This document shows positions 34,059 to 44,133 of a stretch of 64,000 bases of DNA, piece after piece. The DNA is taken from NCBI RefSeq assembly GCF_002959775.1, contig NZ_PPCX01000012.1:1-64000 (forward strand). Reading direction: 5' to 3'. The position numbers and the translations under genes are program-made. Source of the stretch: Veillonella rogosae JCM 15642. Its GTDB lineage: Bacteria; Bacillota; Negativicutes; Veillonellales; Veillonellaceae. The notes beneath the pieces were generated by a model that saw only the letters and a program-made list of their open reading frames with translations, made no database searches and was not told the origin of the DNA. Every line of letters begins with the position of its first letter. Within the stretch, counting starts at the first letter, position 1.

Positions 34059-36041
34059 TTAACGACCACCACGGCTTTTATTAGATGGACGACCTTTAGT
34101 CATACCACTACGAGATGGTCTCCCCTTACTAACACTAGATTGACTATTAGAAGAGCCTCGTACATTAGATTTGCTATTCGACGTACGTCTTAAGCTTTCA
34201 GATTTAGAGCGTGTATTCCCCTTACTACGCGGTTCACTAGTGTTGCGACCAATTGGACGTGGCGGAATTAAACATTCTGGGCCAAAACCAATTAAGTCAC
34301 GTCGATTAGCCTCTATAAGGGCCTCTTTAACAAGGTCATAGTTTTCAATATTTTTAAACTGCATCAAAGCGCGTTGCTTAGCTTTATCTCTACCCTTTTT
34401 AGCTACATATACAGGCTTTCCATCTAAGGGATTAATACCTGTATAGTACATACAAGTAGACAGACTACCCGGTGTAGGAATAAAGTCTTGTACTTGTTCA
34501 GGGTACATGTGGTGATCGCGCAAAAACTCCGCTAATTCGATAGCATCTTCCAAGGCACAGCCTGGATGAGAGCTCATAAAGTATGGTACTAAGTATTGCT
34601 TTTTACCAAGTTTTTTATTAGCCTCTTCAAACCAAGATTTAAAGGTGAGGAACTCTTCCTTTCCAGCCTTGCCCATCATGTTGGTTACACGTTTAGACAC
34701 ATGTTCTGGAGCTACTTTTAACTGACCACTGACGTGAAATTCACAAAGCTCGCGGACGAAGTCTTTATTGTTATCCGCTAGCACATAGTCATAGCGCAAG
34801 CCAGAGCGAACAAATACTTTTTTTACCCCTTTTAACTTACGCAACTTACGAAGTAAAGCAATGTAATCATCATGATTTGTATTCAAGTTCTCACAAGGCT
34901 CAGGTGCGGCACAAGTACGCCCTTTACAAGCACCATATACAGCTTGTTTATCACAGGCTAAATGACGGAAATTCGATGTAGGCCCCCCTACATCGTGAAT
35001 ATACCCCTTAAAGTTATCCATATTAATCATCATCTGAGCTTCGTCAATCAATGACTCATGACTGCGATTTTGGATGATACGACCTTGGTGGTTTGTAATA
35101 GCGCAGAAAGAACAACTGCCAAAACAACCACGTTGGCTCACAAGGCTAAACTGTACCTCGCTTAAGGCTGGTACGCCACCTTTATCATCGTATTTAGGAT
35201 GCCATTTACGAGTATAGGGCAGATTATACACCCCATCCATCTCCTCTTGTGTCAATGGCAATGCAGGCGTATTCTGAATCAAATATCGGTCACCATGCTT
35301 CTGTACCACTATGCGGCCATAGAACGGATCTTGTTCATCATATTGGATGCGAAACGCATCGGCAAAGTCCATTTTGTCAGCCTTAATAGCTTCATAAGAT
35401 GGACACTCCACATAATCAATGGTAGGAATGTCCTTTGCCATGTAACAAATCCCCCGTATAGACGCCAAGGACTCTTTAAATCTTCCTTGGTCTAACGCAT
35501 CAGCTAGTTCGACGATTTGAAGTTCACCCATACCGTAAACGAGTACATCCGCCTTAGAATCGACTAAGATAGAGCGACGCACTGTATCTGACCAGTAGTC
35601 ATAATGACCAAAGCGGCGTAAGGATGCCTCTATGCCCCCAATAATGAGCGGCACATCACTATAAGCCTCCTTCATCCGGTTTGCATATACCAAGGTAGCA
35701 CGATCTGGACGATGACCAGCTTCACCGCCTGGAGAGTAATCATCTTGACGGCGAAATTTCTTTGCCGCCGTAAATTTATTGAGCATTGAGTCTAAATTCC
35801 CTGCCGTAACAAGGGATGCTAGACGCGGTTTACCTAGTTTTTTGAAAGCCTCTACATCATTCCAATCTGGTTGATCTATAATGCCTACACGATAGCCTTT
35901 GGATTCTAGGTATCTGCCGATAACCGCAGGAGCAAAGGACGGATGGTCCACATAGGCGTCCCCACTGATGAGAACGAAATCTAATTCGGCCCAACCTCGT
36001 TCCTTCATATCCGAAGGTTCTGTTACTAAAAATCTATCCAT
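34059..36041 (-). CDS. YgiQ family radical SAM protein with basic C-terminal tail
   Basis: A large radical SAM protein (about 660 residues) of the YgiQ group, reaction unknown. The N-terminal part shows ISGDAYVDHPSFAPAVIGRYLE, conserved across the family. The cluster motif is QRGCFGSCSFCAIT (about 295). YIHDVGGPTSNFRHLAC and FIPTPGSLSTCMYYTG are further family landmarks. From about residue 600 the sequence becomes a Ser/Arg/Asn/Lys-rich tail (RSKSESLRRTSNSKSNVRG), strongly basic and probably disordered. Upstream TTG and the ATG at 36041 are both possible starts; the ATG has GGAAAGG 14 bases upstream, so the choice is not firm. Confidence 0.9.
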   Translation of the reverse strand: MDRFLVTEPSDMKERGWAELDFVLISGDAYVDHPSFAPAVIGRYLESKGYRVGIIDQPDWNDVEAFKKLGKPRLASLVTAGNLDSMLNKFTAAKKFRRQDDYSPGGEAGHRPDRATLVYANRMKEAYSDVPLIIGGIEASLRRFGHYDYWSDTVRRSILVDSKADVLVYGMGELQIVELADALDQGRFKESLASIRGICYMAKDIPTIDYVECPSYEAIKADKMDFADAFRIQYDEQDPFYGRIVVQKHGDRYLIQNTPALPLTQEEMDGVYNLPYTRKWHPKYDDKGGVPALSEVQFSLVSQRGCFGSCSFCAITNHQGRIIQNRSHESLIDEAQMMINMDNFKGYIHDVGGPTSNFRHLACDKQAVYGACKGRTCAAPEPCENLNTNHDDYIALLRKLRKLKGVKKVFVRSGLRYDYVLADNNKDFVRELCEFHVSGQLKVAPEHVSKRVTNMMGKAGKEEFLTFKSWFEEANKKLGKKQYLVPYFMSSHPGCALEDAIELAEFLRDHHMYPEQVQDFIPTPGSLSTCMYYTGINPLDGKPVYVAKKGRDKAKQRALMQFKNIENYDLVKEALIEANRRDLIGFGPECLIPPRPIGRNTSEPRSKGNTRSKSESLRRTSNSKSNVRGSSNSQSSVSKGRPSRSGMTKGRPSNKSRGGR

Positions 36042-36080
36042 TGATTGTGTAAATGCCTTTCCATCATTCCTAATCAACTA

Positions 36081-36533
36081 TTAGAAAAGGAATAACCACA
36101 GTAAAAATAATGCCATACAGAATAAAATAATGCCTAAAACAATACGTTCCTGAACGATAGAACGTTGGCGTTTTCGTTGTCGCGTTTCCAAAGACATACG
36201 CTTCTTAGAGGTTTGGTATTCAACAAATTCGCTTTGCACCAAAGTAGGAGCGGCTTGAGCTTTCTGTCTCGTCACAGAGCGCAAAGAAAAGGTATCAATA
36301 TCTCCTACTTGGCTTTGATAGGCTTTCACCAAACGATCTCCATCGAGATCTAAGTAATTGCCATAATTACGAATAAAGCCTTTTACGTAGACCTGTCCAG
36401 GAATGATGTCATAGTTGCCATCTTCGATAGCCTCTAAATAGGTTGTTTTGATATGTAGCACCTGCTCCACATCTTTAAAGGTTAGATTACGTCTTACCCG
36501 TTCACGTCGTAATTCTTCGCCTAATTCAGCCAT
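36081..36533 (-). CDS. RodZ-like helix-turn-helix membrane protein (short form)
   Basis: A 150-residue protein with an N-terminal HTH_25 domain (MAELGEELRRERVRRNLTF, then DVEQVLHIKTTYLEAIEDGNY) and GQVYVKGFIRNYGNYLDLD, as in RodZ/YmfM. A basic linker (about 95-127) leads to one transmembrane helix (IVLGIILFCMALFLLWLFLF) at the very C-terminus. The periplasmic DUF4115 domain of full-length RodZ is absent. RodZ links MreB to the membrane in rod-shaped cells; the role here is inferred only. It follows ftsK (42 bp), a position shared with ymfM in Bacillus. Confidence 0.8.
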   Translation of the reverse strand: MAELGEELRRERVRRNLTFKDVEQVLHIKTTYLEAIEDGNYDIIPGQVYVKGFIRNYGNYLDLDGDRLVKAYQSQVGDIDTFSLRSVTRQKAQAAPTLVQSEFVEYQTSKKRMSLETRQRKRQRSIVQERIVLGIILFCMALFLLWLFLF

Positions 36534-36575
36534 TTTCGTTCCTTTCTAAATCTACGTAATATTATATTCATTCAA

Positions 36576-39320
36576 TTATTGTTCATCAGTGGAATCAGAG
36601 AAATATCTAGCTTTCGCTTGTTCAGGGCTCATCAAAATTTCTCGAGCCTTACTGCCCATGCTAGGACCAACGATTTTAAGGTCTTCCATAGTATCTACAA
36701 GGCGTGCTGCACGGGTATAACCGATGCGGAAGCGACGCTGTAACATGGATACAGAGGCTTGACCAGATTCCATAACAAGATTTACCGCACGCTCTAATAA
36801 TTCATCGCGGTATACATCATTATCATCGGAAGTTTCTTTTTCAGCTTCCTTTTCTGCCTCTTGCGTTACCGTATTATCATACTCTGGCTCGCGTTGAGCT
36901 TTCACAAATTCTACGAGGTTTTCTACCTCATCATCAGAGATAAATGCACCTTGTACACGAATTGGTTTATTCGCTCCAATTGGAGCAAACAACATATCGC
37001 CTTTACCTAGCAATTTCTCGGCCCCCGCCATATCAAGGATAGTACGGGAGTCAATTTGAGAGCCTACAGCAAAGGAAATACGGCTTGGTACATTGGCTTT
37101 AATAGAGCCAGTAATAACATTAACAGATGGACGTTGTGTAGCAAGTACCATGTGGATACCTGCAGCGCGCGCCATTTGTGCCAAACGACTAATGGATTCT
37201 TCAATGTCATCTGGAGCAGTCATCATAAGGTCAGCCAACTCGTCGATAATCAGTACAATCAACGGCATAGCCGCCTTAGGGTGTGCTTCATTATAGCTCT
37301 TAATATCACGTTTACCAGATGCTGCAAAGGCTTTATAACGCGCCTCCATTTCTCGAACGGCCCATCGCAATACAGCTGCTGCTTTTTTCATATCTGTTAC
37401 AACTGGCGCCATCAAATGAGGGATACCATTGTAAATAGACAATTCAACCATCTTAGGGTCAATTAATAAAAGCTTAACCTCTTCTGGTTTACGACTAAAG
37501 AGAATACTGGAAATCAATGTATTTACACATACAGATTTACCAGAACCAGTCGTACCTGCTACAAGCAAGTGAGGCATCTTCGCAAGGTCTGTGATCACAG
37601 GTTTCCCTGCAATATCCTTACCAAGACCTACAGGAATACCACCTCGAGCATCCTTAAAGTCGCTACAATCTAAAACATCACGCAAATGAACGGCTTCAGT
37701 TGTCTTATTAGGTACCTCGATACCGATAGCAGATTTACCTGGGATTGGAGCCTCCATACGAATATGTTGCGCAGCTAAATTAAGAGCAATATCATCTGTT
37801 AAATTAACGATACGGCTAACCTTCACCCCAGGAGCAGGCTCGATTTCATAACGCGTAACGGTCGGACCTTGTGTAGCATTTACAACCTTAGCCGTAATGC
37901 CGAAGTTACTCAATACATTCTCAAGCATCATCGCATTGTGAGCCACTTCTTCCCCATTATTTTGACTCCCCTTCCCTTTCGCCAAAATATCAAGGCTTGG
38001 GAAATGGTAAGGTCTATCGTAAGTACGGTGAATTTGACCGTCTTTAGATACTGCAACTTGGGCTGTATCCTCTGTAGTGCTAATAATGGATGGCACTTGT
38101 AAGCCCATGCCTGCCATACCGGCTCCAGCACTTACAGAACTAGCAGCAGCACCCGTTCCAGGCACGGCAGACGCAATAGCCCCATGATTAGTTTCCAATG
38201 GGCCAATCGTTGTATCTTGATAGGAAAATTCAGGTTCTTTTACCTCAGTATGTCTTGCTGCTTCAGACTCATCAGTATAGCCTTCGTCAGGTGTATATGT
38301 ATAATCCTCATCTGGAACATATACATAATCATCACCAGTAGATCGATGCGTATCAGAAAATTGATCAAAATCATCAGCATCATAAGTCTTAGCATCGCCA
38401 GATGCATCAGAAATATTAGCCAATTGCTCAGCTGCACGATTACGCGCTTCTAATTCAGCTAATTCCTTCCAAGATGTAGGCGCTTTTGGCGGCTCTACAG
38501 TTGTAACTGTGTCTGGAATAGGTTCCACATCTATAGAAGTATCAGTTTCAAAGCTATCTCTATCGGTAGTAATACCACGTTTTTCTAAGCTATCTAATGC
38601 TTGATCAGCAGCATCTTCAAAGCGTGTATCTTTTTCCCTGTTATAGGCTTTACGTTGTTCCGCTGCTTCTTTGCGTTGCTCATTCCAGTCCTCAAAGACC
38701 TCTTTCGCAACTGCCACCTTCTCAGCAGCTACTTCTTTTGCTACGTCTAAACCTACTTGAGTTTTATCTGCTGCCTTTTGTAAGCCACTGCGCAAGGATA
38801 ATCTAGTAATAAGAAGACCAAAGGCTAATAACAAGAACACATCGAGAATAATTGCACCTAAATTACCTAATAAAGTGCGCATAAATGTTGCAATAGCTCC
38901 ACCTACTACACCACCTTGATTAGCCAATTGTGTAGTAATGAGTTCCTGCCCCTCAGGAACACGCCACAATGGAACAAGAGCTAACAAGAATAGGAAAAAC
39001 AAGGTCATTACTACGCCTCGTTTTGTAAAGGAAATAAATGTGCCCTTATATAATAATCGCCAACCTACCCAGAAAACGCATAAACAAGGAATAATACCAC
39101 CTAGACCGAAGCCATAGCGGAATATACCTGTTAAAATTTGACCCACAAGACCAAGCTCAAAGCCAAAGAACCCGAGCAAAGAAATCACTGCAAAGGCAAT
39201 GACAATAAGGCCTTTAACTTCGCTGCGCAAAGAAAAGCCTTGGGACTTTGATTGCTGTTTTGTACTTGTTCGCTTACGGCGTGTGTTGCGTTTTTTGGTG
39301 GAAGTGTTTTCTTCTGCCAT
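36576..39320 (-). CDS. ftsK: DNA translocase FtsK/SpoIIIE
   Basis: It moves chromosome ends through the closing septum; 914 residues. Four transmembrane helices lie in about 30-180. A long acidic linker (about 180-420) contains a short repeat (YVYVPDEDYTYTPDEGYTDE). The motor has the FtsK alpha/beta parts with Walker A VAGTTGSGKSVCVNTLI (about 570) and Walker B PLIVLIIDELADLMM. The C-terminal gamma winged helix (VSMLQRRFRIGYTRAARLVD) reads polar DNA sequences. The ATG at 39320 is preferred over a TTG four codons upstream that abuts the ribosome binding site. rodZ-like, ygiQ and others follow. Confidence 0.95.
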   Translation of the reverse strand: MAEENTSTKKRNTRRKRTSTKQQSKSQGFSLRSEVKGLIVIAFAVISLLGFFGFELGLVGQILTGIFRYGFGLGGIIPCLCVFWVGWRLLYKGTFISFTKRGVVMTLFFLFLLALVPLWRVPEGQELITTQLANQGGVVGGAIATFMRTLLGNLGAIILDVFLLLAFGLLITRLSLRSGLQKAADKTQVGLDVAKEVAAEKVAVAKEVFEDWNEQRKEAAEQRKAYNREKDTRFEDAADQALDSLEKRGITTDRDSFETDTSIDVEPIPDTVTTVEPPKAPTSWKELAELEARNRAAEQLANISDASGDAKTYDADDFDQFSDTHRSTGDDYVYVPDEDYTYTPDEGYTDESEAARHTEVKEPEFSYQDTTIGPLETNHGAIASAVPGTGAAASSVSAGAGMAGMGLQVPSIISTTEDTAQVAVSKDGQIHRTYDRPYHFPSLDILAKGKGSQNNGEEVAHNAMMLENVLSNFGITAKVVNATQGPTVTRYEIEPAPGVKVSRIVNLTDDIALNLAAQHIRMEAPIPGKSAIGIEVPNKTTEAVHLRDVLDCSDFKDARGGIPVGLGKDIAGKPVITDLAKMPHLLVAGTTGSGKSVCVNTLISSILFSRKPEEVKLLLIDPKMVELSIYNGIPHLMAPVVTDMKKAAAVLRWAVREMEARYKAFAASGKRDIKSYNEAHPKAAMPLIVLIIDELADLMMTAPDDIEESISRLAQMARAAGIHMVLATQRPSVNVITGSIKANVPSRISFAVGSQIDSRTILDMAGAEKLLGKGDMLFAPIGANKPIRVQGAFISDDEVENLVEFVKAQREPEYDNTVTQEAEKEAEKETSDDNDVYRDELLERAVNLVMESGQASVSMLQRRFRIGYTRAARLVDTMEDLKIVGPSMGSKAREILMSPEQAKARYFSDSTDEQ

Positions 39321-39376
39321 AAATCTATACAAACCCCTTACTTATATAACATTACAGTAAATTAACTTATCATTAT

Positions 39377-39385
39377 ATTATAGCA
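39377..39385 (-). promoter_or_regulatory. Extended -10 promoter of ftsK
   Basis: The minus strand reads TGCTATAAT, about 57 bp before the ftsK ATG. The -35 region is poor and lies in the end of rarA. Confidence 0.5.
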
Positions 39386-39402
39386 TATATCGAAGTATTT
39401 AG

Positions 39403-40704
39403 TTAACTTTTACGACGTTCTTCCCAGTCATTAAGCAATTGTTCTTCTCTACCTCTTTTTATGCCATTGTAATAGGTGGCATCTACAAGAGGTGTCGGTA
39501 AATATTGTTGTTTTACATAGCCATTCGGATAGTTATGAGCATACTTATAAGCTTTCCCGTGACCTAATTTGCTAGCCCCACTATAATGACTATCCTTCAA
39601 ATGATCTGGTACCTGCCCACAATCCTTGTGGCGCACGTCGGCAATAGCTGCATCAATTGCCATATAGGCAGAATTACTTTTTGGCGCTAACGCCACATAA
39701 CATGCAGCCTCGGACAATATAATACGCGCCTCTGGGAAACCTACCATATGAGCCGCTTGAGCCGCAGCATTTGCCAAAATCAATGCTTGAGGATCAGCAA
39801 GACCTACATCTTCAGCAGCACAAATCACGATACGACGAGCGATAAAGTTCGGGTCCTCCCCTGCTTCAATCATACGAGCTAAATAATGCACTGTAGCTTG
39901 TACATCAGAGCCGCGCATACTTTTAATAAAAGCAGAAATCGTATCATAGTGGCTATCACCTTTTTTGTCATATGTATAAATACGACGGCCTACGACCTTT
40001 TCAAGGACCTCAATAGATATAGTACCTTCGTCGGGAACCATAGCTGCTGCTTGCTCTAAAATATTGAGAGCCATCCTGCCATCACCGTTGACGAAGATGC
40101 CTACATCCTCTAGTACTTCGTCGGTTACTTGTAAACGACGTTTACCAAGACCTACCTCTTCATCGGTAATAGCACGACGCAGAATTTGACCGATAGCCTT
40201 TGGTGTAAGGGCCTCTAATGTGATAAGTCTCAATCGAGATAATAGAGGTCTATTAACCTCAAAAAACGGATTTTCTGTGGTGGCACCAATAAGAATAATT
40301 GTGCCATCCTCTACGCAAGGTAACAGCACATCTTGTTGGCTTTTATTAAAACGATGAATTTCATCGAGGAATAGAATGGTTCGCTGTTGCAGAGAACGAA
40401 CACGCTTACGGGCATCTTCAATGATGGTGCGCAATTCACCAATGCCTGCATTAGTAGCATTTAAATTTACAAAATGACTATTACTCATCTTGGCAATAAT
40501 GCCAGCTAATGTAGTTTTACCCGTTCCACAAGGCCCATAAAAAAGCATGGATGGTATGGTATCCTTCTCTACCATAGCACGCAAGAAAGTCCCCTTTCCT
40601 ACAGCCTTCTCCTGACCATATAAATGGTCTAATTTAGTAGGACGCATCCGTACAGGAAGCGGCTCATATGTATTTGTAGGCGTCAAATCAAATAAACTAT
40701 CCAT
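39403..40704 (-). CDS. rarA: Replication-associated recombination protein RarA (MgsA)
   Basis: A AAA+ ATPase of 433 residues related to the clamp-loader family, acting at stalled forks. The N-terminal segment [18 protein letters not shown] precedes Walker [18 protein letters not shown] (about 55). Walker B is [17 protein letters not shown], and sensor 1 is [15 protein letters not shown]. The C-terminal tetramerisation domain (about 230-420) includes [23 protein letters not shown] and ends in [12 protein letters not shown]. It is placed between 6S RNA and ftsK; the aspS-6S-rarA neighbourhood resembles that in Bacillus. Confidence 0.95.
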   Translation of the reverse strand: MDSLFDLTPTNTYEPLPVRMRPTKLDHLYGQEKAVGKGTFLRAMVEKDTIPSMLFYGPCGTGKTTLAGIIAKMSNSHFVNLNATNAGIGELRTIIEDARKRVRSLQQRTILFLDEIHRFNKSQQDVLLPCVEDGTIILIGATTENPFFEVNRPLLSRLRLITLEALTPKAIGQILRRAITDEEVGLGKRRLQVTDEVLEDVGIFVNGDGRMALNILEQAAAMVPDEGTISIEVLEKVVGRRIYTYDKKGDSHYDTISAFIKSMRGSDVQATVHYLARMIEAGEDPNFIARRIVICAAEDVGLADPQALILANAAAQAAHMVGFPEARIILSEAACYVALAPKSNSAYMAIDAAIADVRHKDCGQVPDHLKDSHYSGASKLGHGKAYKYAHNYPNGYVKQQYLPTPLVDATYYNGIKRGREEQLLNDWEERRKS

Positions 40705-40792
40705 TCTCTCACCTCAATCCATAAATTCTTAACTATTGATTAATCCATAATATATTAACTATTTCTTATATTTTAACGCTATTTTTACACGC

Positions 40793-40972
40793 AAAAAAGC
40801 CCCACCATGCCGTAATGTACCGCGTTTTGATCCTGCTTAGGGCAGGTGGGTGTCCTCCTCATCCTGCGGTTGTCCCGTAAGGGCGTAACGTTCAGACGAG
40901 AGTCCGGACTCCCGAAGTAAATGTGTTGGCTCAAAACTGCGATATCACACGCACATGGCAGGGATATCTTAT
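40793..40972 (-). ncRNA. ssrS: 6S RNA
   Basis: A transcript of about 180 nt with its own promoter and a GGGGC-T6 end at 40792-40800. The ends pair in a long closing stem (CCCTGCCATG with CATGGTGGGG, two G-U). Further in, GTTTTGA pairs with TCAAAAC, and the middle opens into a large region topped by a hairpin, the shape of 6S RNA. 6S RNA mimics an open promoter and binds sigma-70 RNA polymerase in stationary phase. The position between aspS and rarA matches the ssrS locus I recall from Bacillus. The call rests on structure and synteny, not on a covariance search. Confidence 0.72.
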
Positions 40973-40978
40973 ACATAA

Positions 40979-41007
40979 ATAGTATCAGAAAGATTAGTAA
41001 TTAACAA
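40979..41007 (-). promoter_or_regulatory. Promoter of 6S RNA
   Basis: On the minus strand TTGTTA (41002-41007), a 17-bp spacer and TACTAT (40979-40984) form a sigma-70 type promoter that would start the RNA near 40972. Confidence 0.65.
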
Positions 41008-41047
41008 GACTTGACATTTCAATTTTAATCAATTCTTGCCTATGTTT

Positions 41048-42853
41048 TTACACCAAAGATTGCTCTTCTTCTTCCTCAATATCTGGTTTAATATGCAATT
41101 CTTTTAATTGCTTAGGTTCTACTTCAGATGGAGCTTGGCTCATGATGTCAGAAGCAGATTGTGTTTTAGGGAATGCGATTACGTCGCGGATAGATTGACG
41201 TTTTGCCATTAACATAACAAGACGATCTAAGCCGAATGCACAGCCTGCATGAGGAGGTGCACCATATTGGAATGCATCAAGCATGAAGCCAAATTTGGAT
41301 CTTGCTTCTTCGATAGATAAACCAATTGCTTTGAATACTTTTTCTTGTACGTCAGCTTGGTAAATACGCAAGGAACCGCCACCGATTTCTACGCCATTTA
41401 ATACCATGTCATAAGCAATCGCTTTTACGCTGCCAGGATCGGATTCTAATTTATCAAGATCAGCATGGCGTGGCATTGTGAACGGATGGTGCATTGCAAC
41501 ATATCGTTTTTCATCTTCGTTATATTCGAACATAGGGAAGTCAGTTACCCATGTGAATGCCAATTTATCAGAATCAATCATGTTCATGCGGCGTGCCATT
41601 TCAAGGCGCAATTCGCCTAATGCACGTGCCACAGTAGCAGGTTTATCAGCAATCATCAATACGAGGTCGCCACCTTTAGCGCCCATTTTTTCACCGATAT
41701 TGCGGATTGTATCTTCCCCTAAGAACTTCATGATTTGAGACTTGATGGAACCATCTTCGTTGAAGCAAGCCCATGCAAGGCCTTTTGCACCATAACGGTT
41801 TACATATTCAACGAGGTCATCAAGTTCACGGCGAGGAATACCAGCATCGCCAGGTACTACGATACCTTTAACTACGCCACCATTGTCGATTACAGAGCGG
41901 AATACTTTGAATTCTGTATCTTTTACAAGATCAGTTACATCAGTAAACGCCATATCGAAGCGAAGGTCTGGTTTATCAGAACCATATTTATCCATTGCTT
42001 CGTCCCATGTAATACGAGGCATAGGCAACGTGATTTCTTTGCCCATTGCAGTTTTGAATACATGAGCTACCATTTCTTCAAGCATGGAGTAGATGTCTTC
42101 TTCGTCTACGAAGGACATTTCTAAGTCGAGCTGAGTGAACTCAGGTTGACGGTCTGCACGCAAATCTTCATCGCGGAAACAACGAGCGATTTGGAAGTAT
42201 TTTTCATAACCAGCAACCATCAAGATTTGTTTGAAGATTTGTGGAGATTGAGGCAACGCGTAGAATGTACCAGCATTTACACGGGAAGGAACTAAATAGT
42301 CACGTGCACCTTCAGGTGTAGATTTAGTAAGCATTGGTGTTTCAATTTCCAAGAAATCGCGGCTATCGAAGAAGTCGCGCATAGCTTTTGTTACTTTATG
42401 ACGTAAAATCAAGTTGCGTTGCATTTCTGGACGACGCAAGTCAAGGTAACGATATTTCAAACGAATATTTTCATCTACATCGATATCATCTTGGATATAG
42501 AATGGAGGCGTTTTAGCAGAGTTCAATACGCGCAACTCTTCACAGAACATTTCATATGCACCTGTAGGAAGATTTGGATTGATAGCAGAATCATCACGCT
42601 TTGTGATAGTACCACGCACGCAAAGAACATATTCATTACGAACATCCTCTGCTTTGTGGAAAGATTCTACGTTATGATCTGGGGACGCTACTATTTGTAC
42701 TACGCCAGAACGATCGCGTAAGTCCAAGAAAATCAAACCACCATGGTCACGACGGCGTTCAACCCAACCACATAATACGACCTCTTTACCTACCTCTTGT
42801 TCAGAGATGGTGCCACAACCGTGCGTACGGTGTAAGCCTTGCATTGTTTCCAT
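41048..42853 (-). CDS. aspS: Aspartate-tRNA ligase
   Basis: A class IIb synthetase of the bacterial type, about 601 residues. An N-terminal OB-fold anticodon domain (LCGWVERRRDHGGLIFLDLRD) precedes the catalytic core, with motif 2 FQIARCFRDEDLRADRQPEF. A bacterial GAD insertion domain (about 290-420) follows, and motif 3 lies in HAGCAFGLDRLVMLM. An ATG at 42865 overlaps the ribosome binding site (GAAAGGATG); the in-frame ATG at 42853 is better spaced and I use it. Whether the enzyme also charges tRNA-Asn cannot be settled here. It overlaps the end of the long recJ operon just after hisS. Confidence 0.96.
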   Translation of the reverse strand: METMQGLHRTHGCGTISEQEVGKEVVLCGWVERRRDHGGLIFLDLRDRSGVVQIVASPDHNVESFHKAEDVRNEYVLCVRGTITKRDDSAINPNLPTGAYEMFCEELRVLNSAKTPPFYIQDDIDVDENIRLKYRYLDLRRPEMQRNLILRHKVTKAMRDFFDSRDFLEIETPMLTKSTPEGARDYLVPSRVNAGTFYALPQSPQIFKQILMVAGYEKYFQIARCFRDEDLRADRQPEFTQLDLEMSFVDEEDIYSMLEEMVAHVFKTAMGKEITLPMPRITWDEAMDKYGSDKPDLRFDMAFTDVTDLVKDTEFKVFRSVIDNGGVVKGIVVPGDAGIPRRELDDLVEYVNRYGAKGLAWACFNEDGSIKSQIMKFLGEDTIRNIGEKMGAKGGDLVLMIADKPATVARALGELRLEMARRMNMIDSDKLAFTWVTDFPMFEYNEDEKRYVAMHHPFTMPRHADLDKLESDPGSVKAIAYDMVLNGVEIGGGSLRIYQADVQEKVFKAIGLSIEEARSKFGFMLDAFQYGAPPHAGCAFGLDRLVMLMAKRQSIRDVIAFPKTQSASDIMSQAPSEVEPKQLKELHIKPDIEEEEEQSLV

Positions 42854-42861
42854 TCTAATTG

Positions 42862-44133
42862 TCATCCTTTCACCAAAGAAGTTATACGCTCAGACACTGC
42901 ATCGAGAGATACAGTCTCTTGTTCACTAGTATCCATGAATCGGATAATGGCTTCTCCACGAGCCAATTCATCATCACCCAATATGATAACATATTTTGCA
43001 TTAATTTTGTTAGCATATTTTAATTGTGCCTTCATACTCTTGCCCTGTCCGTCCATTTCAACGGTTACATAGGCATCATGTAATGCTTGGCAGATTTTGA
43101 AAGCCTCTACCTTAGCCGCATCACCTAGGGCTACTACAAACGCAGATGGTTCTACAGTTGGTTCAGGCAATAAGTTTTGTTTTTCAAGAGCTAATAATAA
43201 ACGCTCCATGCCCATAGCAAAACCAATCGCTGGCGTATGAGGACCATCGAGTTCCTCTACGAGGCCATCGTAACGTCCACCACCGGCTACGGCACTTTGT
43301 GCACCTAATGGAGTGTATTGCACTTCAAACGCTGTTTTAGTGTAATAATCAAGGCCACGTACTAAACGAGGATTTAATGTATATTGCACATTAGCAGCCG
43401 TTAAATAAGTTTTTAATTCTTCGAAGTGATCATGACATTCTTCACATAAATGTTCGTGAATTTCAGGAGCACCTACGGATAAGGATTTACATGTTTCATT
43501 TTTGCAATCCAAGATACGCAATGGATTTTTGTATAAACGCTCTTGGCAATCGCTACATAATTGTTCTTTTTTAGGTTCAAAGAACTCAATTAATTTTTCA
43601 CGGTATACAGGGCGGCATGTTGGACAACCTACAGAGTTTACCTCTACATTGAGGTCTTTAAGGCCAAAGTCTTTTAGCAATTGTACGACCATGCAGATAA
43701 CTTCGCTATCTACCACTGGAGATTGAGAACCTAGTACCTCTGCACCGAATTGGTGGAATTGACGGTACCGCCCTGCTTGTGGTTTATCATGTCGGAACAT
43801 AGGCCCCATGTAATACCATTTTGTAAGGCCTTCTTTACCATATACTTTATTTTCTAAGTATGCGCGCACAGCGGATGCTGTATTTTCTGGGCGCAATGTG
43901 AAGCTAGAACCACCTTCATCACCTGTAGTAAAGGTGTACATCTCTTTTTGTACTACATCTGTAGTTTCACCGATGCCGCGTAAGAATAATTTAGTATCTT
44001 CAAAGGCAGGTGTGCGAATTTCATTGAACCCGTATACTTTGCAAATCTCGCGCATACGTTGTTCAATATAGTGCCAATTTATCATTTGCTCTGGCAAAAA
44101 ATCTTGTGTACCTCTTGGTTTTCTAATAGCCAT
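42862..44133 (-). CDS. hisS: Histidine-tRNA ligase
   Basis: A class II synthetase of 423 residues. Motif 2 lies in MFRHDKPQAGRYRQFHQFG (about 112). The histidine-specific loop is LVRGLDYYTKTAFEV (about 257), followed by GGGRYDGLVEEL (motif region) and motif 3 in GFAMGMERLLL. A cysteine-rich insertion (CPTC, CSDC, then CKNETC and CEEC, about 170-240) is typical of Firmicute HisRS. The ATG at 44133 overlaps the hemZ stop (TAATG), with GGGAGG at proper spacing; the longer ORF begins inside hemZ. hisS-aspS is the usual Firmicute pair. Confidence 0.96.
   Translation of the reverse strand: MAIRKPRGTQDFLPEQMINWHYIEQRMREICKVYGFNEIRTPAFEDTKLFLRGIGETTDVVQKEMYTFTTGDEGGSSFTLRPENTASAVRAYLENKVYGKEGLTKWYYMGPMFRHDKPQAGRYRQFHQFGAEVLGSQSPVVDSEVICMVVQLLKDFGLKDLNVEVNSVGCPTCRPVYREKLIEFFEPKKEQLCSDCQERLYKNPLRILDCKNETCKSLSVGAPEIHEHLCEECHDHFEELKTYLTAANVQYTLNPRLVRGLDYYTKTAFEVQYTPLGAQSAVAGGGRYDGLVEELDGPHTPAIGFAMGMERLLLALEKQNLLPEPTVEPSAFVVALGDAAKVEAFKICQALHDAYVTVEMDGQGKSMKAQLKYANKINAKYVIILGDDELARGEAIIRFMDTSEQETVSLDAVSERITSLVKG

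Noticed and set aside
38240-38340. Acidic repeat in FtsK as a separate coding region
   Set aside because: It is the in-frame linker of FtsK (YTYTPDEGYTDE repeats); linkers of this family vary freely.
40793-40972. Signal recognition particle RNA as an alternative to 6S RNA
   Set aside because: The conserved GGAAGGAAGCAG-type loop of SRP RNA is absent, while synteny and shape favour 6S RNA.
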